18,301 nt of DNA from Flavobacteriales bacterium UBA4660 (lineage in GTDB: Bacteria > Bacteroidota > Bacteroidia > Flavobacteriales_D > Sanyastnellaceae): assembly GCA_002405435.1 (NCBI GenBank), contig DHLU01000051.1, positions 1-18,301 on the forward strand, in the 5' to 3' direction. Position 1 is the stretch's first letter. Each line of letters starts with the position of its first letter. Of this stretch, positions 6,217 to 13,142 are shown in pieces. The notes beneath the pieces were generated by a model. The model ran no database searches and was not told the origin of the DNA. It saw nothing but the letters and a program-made list of their open reading frames with translations. The translations under genes were made by a program, and so were the position numbers.

Positions 6217-8667
6217 CTAGTTGTCGGAGGCCCGGGATTTCAAGAACTGTTCCAAAGATAGCTCATCGGGGATAAGCCCCTTTCTGGCCTTGCTGCGCTC
6301 AAAGGGCCCGATGACCCCGGTCGCCTCCAACTGGTCAATCAGCCGGCCCGCGCGGGTGTATCCGAGTTTGAGTTTTCGCTGCAGCAGTGAGGCCGAACCC
6401 TGCTGTGCCAGCACGATAATGCGGGCTGCTTCCTCAAAGAACTCATCGCGGTCTTCGTCTGCAAGGTTGCCCATTTCAAGCGCATTGTCGTCTGCCACTT
6501 CGGGCAGCAGGTGCGCCTCGGGGTAACCCTGCTGCGCGCCGATGTAATCAGTGATGGCTTCTACCTCAGGCGTATCGACAAAACCACACTGAATCCTGAT
6601 CAGGTCATTGCCCGAGGAAAAAAGCATGTCACCGCGGCCAATCAGTTGTTCCGCTCCGCCGCTGTCGAGAATGGTGCGCGAATCGATCTTGCTCGTGACC
6701 CGAAAGGCAATACGCGCAGGAAAATTCGCCTTGATCACCCCGGTAATGATATTGACGGAAGGCCGCTGGGTTGCAATGATGAGGTGAATGCCGATGGCCC
6801 TGGCCAACTGGGCGAGCCGCGCAATCGGCGTTTCCACTTCACGACCGGCCGTCATAATGAGATCGGCAAACTCATCGACCACCAGCACGATATACGGAAG
6901 ATAGCGGTGTCCGTTTTCAGGGTTGAGCCGCCGCTCGACAAACTTCTGGTTGTATTCCTTGATGTTGCGGCACCCTGCTGTCTTGAGCAGTTCGAGACGA
7001 TTTTCCATTTCCACGCACAACGAACTGAGTGTCTTCACTACTTTCTGGGTATCAGTGATAATAGGGTCTGCCTCTCCGGGCAGCTTGGCCAGAAAATGGC
7101 GCTCAATCTTGTTGAACAGCGTGAGTTCTACCTTTTTTGGATCGACAAGCACGAATTTGATTTCCGCCGGATGCTTTTTGTACAACAGCGAAACGAGGAT
7201 GGCATTCAGCCCTACTGATTTACCCTGTCCGGTGGCACCTGCCAGCAACAGGTGCGGCATCCGCGTCAGGTCAGTAACAAAGGTCTCGTTGGAAATGGTT
7301 TTTCCCAGTACTATGGGAAGTTCCATTTCGGCGTGCTGAAATTTTTCTGAAGCAATCAGCGAACGCATGCTCACTATATCGGGCTTGCTGTTGGGCACCT
7401 CAATACCGATGGTGCCCTTGCCGGGTATTGGCGCAATGATGCGAATGCCCAGGGCAGCCAGGCTTAGGGCAATGTCGTCTTCCAGGTTCTTGATCCGGGA
7501 AATTTTGATGCCCGCATCTGGCACGATCTCATACAGCGTAACGGTGGGCCCAATGGTGGCCTTGATGCTCTGAATGCCAATTTTGAAATTGACGAGCGTG
7601 GCAATGATCTTGTCTTTGTTCTGGTTCAGCTCCTCCTGCGTTACCTGAACTTTCCCCGTGTCGTACTCGTTGAGCAATTCAAGCGGGGGGAATCGATAAT
7701 TTGAAAGGTCAAGGGTAGGATCGTAAAACCCCTTTTCTTCCACCAACTGCTCGGCCAGCTCATCCATGTCCGACTTGGGCTCTTCCACGGTAAACGTAGG
7801 TGTCTTGCCTTTGTCTGCCTGATCAGCCGGTTTGTCAACTTCGAGCTTGATCTCCGGCAAGGTAACCGGAGGTTCGGTCACGGGCGGTGCCACCAAAACG
7901 ACCGGCTCCTGAATCGGCTCTTGCTTTTTGATCTCGGGCCAGTTGTCTTTTTCATCGGTATAGGTGGGCGGCATTGCCTCATCGTTTGGTACGAGTGCAT
8001 CGGTGCCCATAGGCTTTGGGTCTCTTACCTGGAACGCGTGAATGGCCGTGACATTGAAATAGTAAATGATGAAAACAAAAAGCGTGAGGGCCAGAATCAG
8101 AAATGTCCCCCAGCCAAACAGGCCATCGGAAAAAACAGCCAGCGCATAGCCCAACCCACCGCTGAGAAAACTGACTTCGCTAACCCCTGCTACGCTGTGC
8201 GTGATATACCCGAGCAGCAGACTTAACCACAACCCGGCAAAAACGGAAAAGATGAAAATCGAAAACGTGGGGAGAAGGTTGCGCTTGAACACCATCTTAA
8301 AACCAAGCAGAAACAGTAGCGGTGGAATAAAGAAGGCCGAGATCCCCAACCAGCGAAACACGGTATAGTGGGCCACAAACGCACCTGCCACGCCAAGCCA
8401 GTTTTCTACCTCTGCACCCGATTCGGCCAGGGTAGCGGAGCCCCACGACTCGACAATACTTTGGTCGGCCTTACCCGTAAAAATGTAGGAGAGGTAGGCA
8501 ATAAACAGAAACAGAGCAACGATGATCAGGAAAAAGCCGGACGCCAAAACAAAGCGGGGGTCGGCAAAAAAGTCAAGGTTAAAACGTGATTTTGATTTTC
8601 CGCTTTTGGCTTTCTTTTCCTTTTCGGGCTTTTTAAAGGTGTTGGATTTATAGGTGTTTTCGGCCAT
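6217..8667 (-). CDS. ftsK: DNA translocase FtsK
   Basis: An 816-residue septal DNA translocase that pumps DNA during chromosome segregation and division. Residues 1-30 are very Lys-rich, then about four membrane segments occur between residues 36 and 206 (40-63, 110-128, 133-153, 185-206). A Pro/Glu-rich linker (about 225-300) is short compared with E. coli FtsK. The motor carries Walker A GATGQGKS at 477-484, Walker B LVVDEF at 595-600 and ATQRPSVNIITG at 632-643. The C-terminal gamma winged helix (about 745-816) includes LLQRKLKLGYTRAGRLIDQLEATGVIGP. I chose ATG 8667; the frame reaches TTG 8688, but the first Met of the basic N-terminus is natural and sits about 19 bases below a -7 box. It heads the minus-strand run and precedes lolA by 14 bases. 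Confidence 0.96.
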   Translation of the reverse strand: MAENTYKSNTFKKPEKEKKAKSGKSKSRFNLDFFADPRFVLASGFFLIIVALFLFIAYLSYIFTGKADQSIVESWGSATLAESGAEVENWLGVAGAFVAHYTVFRWLGISAFFIPPLLFLLGFKMVFKRNLLPTFSIFIFSVFAGLWLSLLLGYITHSVAGVSEVSFLSGGLGYALAVFSDGLFGWGTFLILALTLFVFIIYYFNVTAIHAFQVRDPKPMGTDALVPNDEAMPPTYTDEKDNWPEIKKQEPIQEPVVLVAPPVTEPPVTLPEIKLEVDKPADQADKGKTPTFTVEEPKSDMDELAEQLVEEKGFYDPTLDLSNYRFPPLELLNEYDTGKVQVTQEELNQNKDKIIATLVNFKIGIQSIKATIGPTVTLYEIVPDAGIKISRIKNLEDDIALSLAALGIRIIAPIPGKGTIGIEVPNSKPDIVSMRSLIASEKFQHAEMELPIVLGKTISNETFVTDLTRMPHLLLAGATGQGKSVGLNAILVSLLYKKHPAEIKFVLVDPKKVELTLFNKIERHFLAKLPGEADPIITDTQKVVKTLSSLCVEMENRLELLKTAGCRNIKEYNQKFVERRLNPENGHRYLPYIVLVVDEFADLIMTAGREVETPIARLAQLARAIGIHLIIATQRPSVNIITGVIKANFPARIAFRVTSKIDSRTILDSGGAEQLIGRGDMLFSSGNDLIRIQCGFVDTPEVEAITDYIGAQQGYPEAHLLPEVADDNALEMGNLADEDRDEFFEEAARIIVLAQQGSASLLQRKLKLGYTRAGRLIDQLEATGVIGPFERSKARKGLIPDELSLEQFLKSRASDN

Positions 8668-8685
8668 TAAGTTTAAAAAGTATAG

Positions 8686-8693
8686 CAAAACTA
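8686..8693 (-). promoter_or_regulatory. Probable ftsK -7 box (TAGTTTTG)
   Basis: The minus strand has TAGTTTTG, a full match to the Bacteroidota -7 consensus TAnnTTTG, 19 bases upstream of the ftsK ATG at 8667. That predicts a leader of roughly 12 bases. The -33 element is not clear: the nearest TTG is about 28 bases away. Confidence 0.4.
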
Positions 8694-8734
8694 ACGAAAA
8701 AAGCTATTTGACCGATAGTGACAACGTAATGATT

Positions 8735-8742
8735 TAACTTTG
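8735..8742 (+). promoter_or_regulatory. Plus-strand -7-type box (TAACTTTG)
   Basis: TAACTTTG fits TAnnTTTG on the plus strand, with a TTTG at 8707-8710 that is 24 bases upstream, slightly too far for the usual 19-21. It lies just upstream of the sorting-domain remnant and may be the remains of the lost gene's promoter or a chance match. It could also contribute to transcription of the downstream oligopeptidase. Confidence 0.25.
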
Positions 8743-8750
8743 CCGACCTT

Positions 8751-8959
8751 TTGGAAAGCTGGTGTCAAGGTCTTAATGCAGTGCTTGTGATTGGTTCGGG
8801 TGATGCGGTGGGGAAGGCGAAATCTACAACAATGGTAGGATAGCGTTCACGGGCATGAGCAAAACCGGTAACGATCGACCCGCGGGTACCTACTTCTACA
8901 AAATTGAGTTTTCCAGCGGCTTGCCTGCCCGCACCGGATTTTTGTCGCTGAAGAGATAA
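8751..8959 (+). pseudogene. Decayed C-terminal type IX secretion sorting domain (CHU_C / type B)
   Basis: In frame 8816-8959 the plus strand reads GEIYNNGRIAFTG, then GNDRPAGTYFYKIEF, then ARTGFLSLKR and a TAA stop. This is the tail of a gliding-motility-associated C-terminal (type B) domain, whose consensus ends '..G..LPAGTYFYVI...G...GFITLKR'. Upstream homology continues but is broken: NAVLV appears in one frame (8775-8789), then an NRFG-like DWFG (8789-8800) in another, then DAV in the first frame again (8802-8810), and an in-frame TGA lies at 8801-8803. The expected NRFGDAVWEG can be restored by small indels. No start codon or body remains: only about 60 codons survive, and FtsK begins divergently nearby. 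The intact gene would have encoded a large secreted or surface protein. Confidence 0.75.
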
Positions 8960-8978
8960 GGAGTTCCGTCTCCTTTTT
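8958..8978 (+). terminator. Small intrinsic terminator behind the sorting-domain remnant
   Basis: AAGGAG-TTCCGT-CTCCTT forms a perfect 6-bp stem with a 6-base loop, followed by three more T residues. It begins within the remnant's TAA stop (8957-8959) and ends 30 bases before the oligopeptidase ATG. The position fits the terminator of the lost gene rather than anything belonging to the downstream gene. Confidence 0.5.
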
Positions 8979-8980
8979 AG

Positions 8981-8988
8981 CACTTTTG
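8981..8988 (+). promoter_or_regulatory. Weak -7-like box before the oligopeptidase
   Basis: CACTTTTG is one mismatch from TAnnTTTG and lies 20 bases before ATG 9009, directly behind the hairpin terminator. A promoter here is needed if that terminator works. No good -33 element is visible. Confidence 0.25.
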
Positions 8989-9008
8989 TCCACCCTCAAC
9001 AACTCTCT

Positions 9009-11156
9009 ATGAAAAAGTTATTGTCAAATCTTTGGTTGGTCGGCATATCCCTGGCTTTACTAGCCGCTTGTACGCAAAAAGAAAAAAATATGAAACTCCC
9101 TGATGTTCCTCCTCCGGTGGCCGCAGTTCAACCATACGAAATCACATCCAAGCATGGCGATAAACGAATCGATAACTACTACTGGCTGAAAAACCGGGAA
9201 GACTCCAGCGTGATCCATTACCTGAAAGCGGAGAACGATTACCTCGACACGATGATGGCTCACACCAAGCCTTTACAAACGAGCTTATTCAACGAGATGA
9301 AAGCCAGAATCAAAGAAGACGACTCCTCGGTTCCGGCTCGTATTGATAACTACTACTATTACACGCGATACATTGAGGGCGGTGAGTATCCCATTTATTG
9401 CCGGAAAAAAGACTCGATGGATGGCGTTGAAGAAATTGTTGCTGATGGAAATGCGATGGGTAAAGGCCAGTCATTCCTCAACTTATTCACCTCGGTTAGT
9501 CCAGATCATCAAATGGCTGCCATCGTCCTGGATACCGTAGGCCGCAACTTCTACACGGTAAAATTCAAGGATATGAAAACGGGCCAGTATCTCGCGGACC
9601 AGATTGCCGACACCCGCGGGGGTTACGTGTGGACCAATGACAACCAGTCGGTTCTCTATGCCGTGCCTGACAAACAGACACTGCGCAATTATCTGATCAA
9701 ACGCCATATTCTGGGTACCCCTGTTGAATCCGATCAGGTGGTATACGAAGAGAAAGACCAAACCCTGGATGTCAGTGTGAGTAAAACACGGTCAAAAATA
9801 TACTTCATCATCAGCAGCAGCCGTACCGATGCTTCGTATGCCCAGTATCTCAGCGCAGACAAACCCGGAAAGCCAGTGATTATTCAACCGTTAAAAGATG
9901 ATGTGCAATACAGCGTCAATCATACGGAGGGCGACCGGTTCTTCATCTACACCAATCTGAACGCCAGGAACTACCGCCTCGTGAGCGCACCCACAGCGAA
10001 ACCTTCCAGCGAAAACTGGGCCGATGTGATTGCGCACCGCGAAGACGTGTTCTTGCAGGATGTGGAGTACTTCCGGGACTACCTCGCATTGGGCGAAATG
10101 AGTGCGGGTCTGGTAAAAATCCGAACGATCAAATGGGCCGACAAAAGTGAGAATTTTGTAAGCTTCGATGAGCCGGCCTACTATGCCGGGTTGGGCAACA
10201 ATCCGGAATTCAATTCCAATTTGCTCCGGTACAATTACCAGTCCATGACTACGCCTAATTCCACATTTGACTACAATATGGATACGAAGGAGCGTGAGCT
10301 AAAAAAGGAAACTCCGGTGCTCGGAGGTTTTGACAAGACAAACTACGCCACCGAGCGGATCATGGTGAAATCGCGCGATGGAAAAGAAATTCCCCTGTCG
10401 ATCGCCTACCGAAAAGACAAATTCAAAAACGATGGCACCAACCCCGGTTGGATTTATGCATACGGTTCCTACGGCATTTCGATGTATGCGTTTTTTGGCC
10501 GCGATGAGATAAGTCTGCTCGACCGCGGATTTGTATTTGCCATTGCTCACGTGCGGGGTGGCCAGGAAATGGGTGGCGCCTGGTATGAAGACGGCAAAAT
10601 GCTGAAAAAGAAAAACACGTTCAATGACTTCGTTGATTGCTCGGAGTGGCTGATCCAAAACCAATATGTGGAAAAGGATAAGTTATTTGCCGAGGGCGGA
10701 AGCGCAGGCGGATTGCTTATGGGAGCCATCACCAACATGCGCCCCGATCTGTATCGTGGGGTGATTGCTCAAGTGCCTTTTGTTGATGTTATCACCACCC
10801 TGGAAGATGAGAACATTCCCTTGACCACCTTTGAGTGGCTTGAATGGGGCAATCCAAACAACAAAGAGCAGTACGACTACATGCTTTCCTATTCGCCTTA
10901 CGACAATGTGGAGAAGAAGAACTACCCGAACCTGTTGGTGACAACCGGCCTACACGACTCGCAAGTGCAGTACTGGGAGCCGGCCAAGTGGGTGGCCAAA
11001 CTGAGGGTGATGAAAACGGACAACAATCGCCTCTTCCTGCGTACCAATATGGATGCCGGCCATGGCGGTGCCAGTGGGCGTTTCCGCGAGCTGAAGGAGA
11101 CGGCATTGAAATATGCCTTTGCGCTGGATTTAGTAAGAAATCAGCAAGAAGAATAA
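9009..11156 (+). CDS. Prolyl oligopeptidase-family (oligopeptidase B-like) lipoprotein
   Basis: A 715-residue serine peptidase of family S9A. The N-terminus MKKLLSNLWLVGISLALLAAC ends in a good lipobox (LAAC, Cys21), so the mature enzyme should be a lipoprotein in the cell envelope. Residues about 40-430 form the beta-propeller-type domain, opening with HGDKRIDNYYWLKNRED. The alpha/beta hydrolase domain carries GWIYAYGSYG (478-487), GFVFAIAHVRGGQEMGG, the nucleophile elbow EGGSAGGLLMG with Ser565, Asp650 in LHDSQVQYWEPAKWVAKLR, and His685 in DAGHGGASGR. These phrases resemble oligopeptidase B (protease II), which cuts after Lys or Arg in short peptides; specificity is inferred. It stands alone on the plus strand, converging on the next gene with a one-base gap. 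Start ATG 9009 fixes the signal peptide. Confidence 0.94.
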   Translation: MKKLLSNLWLVGISLALLAACTQKEKNMKLPDVPPPVAAVQPYEITSKHGDKRIDNYYWLKNREDSSVIHYLKAENDYLDTMMAHTKPLQTSLFNEMKARIKEDDSSVPARIDNYYYYTRYIEGGEYPIYCRKKDSMDGVEEIVADGNAMGKGQSFLNLFTSVSPDHQMAAIVLDTVGRNFYTVKFKDMKTGQYLADQIADTRGGYVWTNDNQSVLYAVPDKQTLRNYLIKRHILGTPVESDQVVYEEKDQTLDVSVSKTRSKIYFIISSSRTDASYAQYLSADKPGKPVIIQPLKDDVQYSVNHTEGDRFFIYTNLNARNYRLVSAPTAKPSSENWADVIAHREDVFLQDVEYFRDYLALGEMSAGLVKIRTIKWADKSENFVSFDEPAYYAGLGNNPEFNSNLLRYNYQSMTTPNSTFDYNMDTKERELKKETPVLGGFDKTNYATERIMVKSRDGKEIPLSIAYRKDKFKNDGTNPGWIYAYGSYGISMYAFFGRDEISLLDRGFVFAIAHVRGGQEMGGAWYEDGKMLKKKNTFNDFVDCSEWLIQNQYVEKDKLFAEGGSAGGLLMGAITNMRPDLYRGVIAQVPFVDVITTLEDENIPLTTFEWLEWGNPNNKEQYDYMLSYSPYDNVEKKNYPNLLVTTGLHDSQVQYWEPAKWVAKLRVMKTDNNRLFLRTNMDAGHGGASGRFRELKETALKYAFALDLVRNQQEE

Positions 11157-11157
11157 T

Positions 11158-12531
11158 TCAACGCTCGCGCACCAGGTCAAACCTCGAACCGCTGTATTGG
11201 GCGTCTTGCAGGTGCAGAACAACTCCGCCCTGCACCGCCTCAAACCACGCGTTGAAGTTGGTGGTTGCTCCTTTGAATCGATTGGTGAGCACGGCATTCC
11301 AATCCGATACGGTTGCCTTTCCCTTATAGTCTTGTGAATACGTGGACATGGAACCTACCATGCCAGACGCACCTTGATGGCGGCTGGTATAGTCACCATT
11401 TACCATAAACTCAAAACGATCGCTCATGGCCACGGCACCCATACCGGCATAGTTACCCGTGTAGGCGTTGTAATAGTTCGCTGCGGTTGTTCCACCGCCC
11501 GTCCATTTGCCGTGCAAATCTCTCAGCGTTACTGCAAACTTGTTGTAGCCGCTCATGGCGGCCAGATCGGACTCGAACTGGTTCTCGGCTTTTGGAAACG
11601 TGTTGCGCAGCGTTTGTTCATCGGGCGCTACGGCCAGTATCGGAAACATGTTGCCTCCTGCCGAGTTTACATACAATCCAAGAAACACGCGTTGATTCGT
11701 CTGGCGATCAACTGCCTCTCCTTCGATGTACGGTGCCTGGAAAGAAGAAATCATTTCACCGTGATCCCGGTATTGCTTGGTGAGCAACTGGAATTCTGAT
11801 CCGAGTCGGCTATCCCAGAAATAATCCCGGCCCGCCCGTCTTGAGTCATCATCATACGCAAGCGGAAAATAGAGATGAACCCGAACAGGTCCTCGAGTAA
11901 CCACTACCATATTGATTGCCATTGTACTCACCCATCCATCGTTGAAGTTGGTGGTCGCTTTGGTGATGGATGCCGCAAACGGGCGGCCGGATGCTGTGCT
12001 GACTGCAGTTCCGGAGCTGGGCTGTACAACTGGCGGTACAGCAGGTACCGTTGGTTTGGTGAGATGAATGGAACCCAAAAAGCTTTCCACCTCAGGCATA
12101 AATTCTTCATTGTTCATGAGCACCAATACCGAAAGCCGGAGACCATACCCGGTAATGCTGGTCAGCAGCAAGTAAGCGGTCTTCTGTTCAAATTGGAACG
12201 TGGAAACCCCTGAACACGAGGTCCAGCCGTCCTCCTGCGTCTGCTCTGGCTCCGGTTTCACTGCGCCTTGATAGGTGCCCGCCACCAACTGCTGCCATTC
12301 GGTGTCGAAGTCGGTGCGTGGAACACCCGTACTGGTCATGCTCTTGAGTATGGAAAGCCGGCACCAGCCACGTGTAACTTCGTTGGTGGTGACAAAGGAA
12401 ACTGTATGTTCCGTGGATTCCTTTTTCCAGCCCATGAGGGGCGTATAATTGGTGATGTCAAATGTTTCACGCTGCGCCAGCAGGGGCAACGAAAATATCG
12501 TGATAAAAAGAGCAAGAACGAGCTTGTTCAT
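11158..12531 (-). CDS. Secreted protein of unknown function with lipocalin-like C-terminal region
   Basis: I do not recognise a named family. It has 457 residues with a signal peptide (MNKLVLALFITIFSLPLLAQ, cut near 19-20). Residues 25-158 form one globular part (MGWKKESTEHTVSFVTT...FLGSIHL), a Pro-rich linker spans 159-172, residues about 185-335 form a second part (FNDGW...VRVHLYFPL), and 338-457 resemble a small beta-barrel or lipocalin-like domain (LHGKWTGGG, DRFEFMVNGDYTS, SGSRFDLVRER). The hexapeptide ATTNFN occurs at 192-197 and again at 422-427. The gene starts two bases after the response regulator stop, so it is almost certainly co-transcribed with the kinase/regulator pair and may be its output or a sensing partner. 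Domain boundaries are by eye. Confidence 0.8.
   Translation of the reverse strand: MNKLVLALFITIFSLPLLAQRETFDITNYTPLMGWKKESTEHTVSFVTTNEVTRGWCRLSILKSMTSTGVPRTDFDTEWQQLVAGTYQGAVKPEPEQTQEDGWTSCSGVSTFQFEQKTAYLLLTSITGYGLRLSVLVLMNNEEFMPEVESFLGSIHLTKPTVPAVPPVVQPSSGTAVSTASGRPFAASITKATTNFNDGWVSTMAINMVVVTRGPVRVHLYFPLAYDDDSRRAGRDYFWDSRLGSEFQLLTKQYRDHGEMISSFQAPYIEGEAVDRQTNQRVFLGLYVNSAGGNMFPILAVAPDEQTLRNTFPKAENQFESDLAAMSGYNKFAVTLRDLHGKWTGGGTTAANYYNAYTGNYAGMGAVAMSDRFEFMVNGDYTSRHQGASGMVGSMSTYSQDYKGKATVSDWNAVLTNRFKGATTNFNAWFEAVQGGVVLHLQDAQYSGSRFDLVRER
11250..11268. repeat. Short in-frame repeat, copy 1
   Basis: CGTTGAAGTTGGTGGTTGC here recurs with one mismatch at 11940-11958. The spacing is exactly 690 bases (230 codons). 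On the minus strand both copies encode ATTNFN in the same secreted protein. Confidence 0.5.
11940..11958. repeat. Short in-frame repeat, copy 2
   Basis: This is the partner of the copy at 11250-11268 and encodes ATTNFNDGW. The surrounding residues differ, so it marks either a short shared motif or two very diverged related domains. Confidence 0.5.
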
Positions 12532-12533
12532 AT

Positions 12534-13142
12534 TTAAATGATTTTGTTTTCGATAGCCAGCCGTACCAACGCAGCAGTATTCTTCACTTTCAGTTTGGCA
12601 ATCAGGTTTTTCCGATGCGAGTCAACCGTGCTGTCGCTCACGAAGAGTTTCTCGGCAATTTGATGATTGGTGAGTCCCTCCGTGATCAGCCTGAGCACTT
12701 CCACTTCGCGCCTGGTCAACAGCAGTTGTTGATCGGAGAGGCTCTCCTGCACGTTGGCCTTTCCCAGCCAACATTCACCGCCTTCCATCACCGTGTGCAG
12801 GGCGGCCTGAATTTCACCGGAGGATGAATTCTTGAGCAAAAAACCGCGGGCACCATTGTTCTTCATACCCTGGATATAGGTAAGCTGATCGAAGTTGGTG
12901 AGGGCTATGATGCGCAGGCCGGGGTTGCGGTCAGTGAGTTTCCGGCAAAGGTCAAGACCCGATTGATCCGGCAGACTGATGTCGAGGAGCACCACATCAG
13001 CTGCATGTTGTGAGAAGAAACTGAGGGCCGAGGAGGCGTTTCCGGCATGGCCGACCAATTCAATTTCGGGTAACTGCTGCAGCATGCTTTTGATGCCCTC
13101 CACCACCAAGGGGTGATCGTCAACGATGAACACCCGGATCAT
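12534..13142 (-). CDS. NarL/LuxR-family response regulator
   Basis: A 202-residue response regulator and DNA-binding transcription factor. The receiver domain (about residues 1-120) shows the acidic pocket Asp8/Asp9, phospho-acceptor Asp54 in VLLDISLPDQSG, conserved Thr82 in IIALTNF and Lys104 in GFLLKN. The C-terminal LuxR-type helix-turn-helix (about 141-202) reads LTRREVEVLRLITEGLTNHQIAEKLFVSDSTVDSHRKNL. Its ATG overlaps the kinase stop (ATGA, 4 bases), so the two are translationally coupled and surely a cognate pair. The secreted 457-residue protein begins two bases beyond its stop. All receiver residues needed for phosphorylation are present. The target genes are unknown, although its own operon and the divergent lipoprotein/PorP pair are natural candidates. 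Confidence 0.95.
   Translation of the reverse strand: MIRVFIVDDHPLVVEGIKSMLQQLPEIELVGHAGNASSALSFFSQHAADVVLLDISLPDQSGLDLCRKLTDRNPGLRIIALTNFDQLTYIQGMKNNGARGFLLKNSSSGEIQAALHTVMEGGECWLGKANVQESLSDQQLLLTRREVEVLRLITEGLTNHQIAEKLFVSDSTVDSHRKNLIAKLKVKNTAALVRLAIENKII

Noticed and set aside
8765..8983. Minus-strand frame of 72 codons in the ftsK/oligopeptidase gap
   Set aside because: The opposite strand matches a type IX sorting domain, so this frame is only its antisense shadow.
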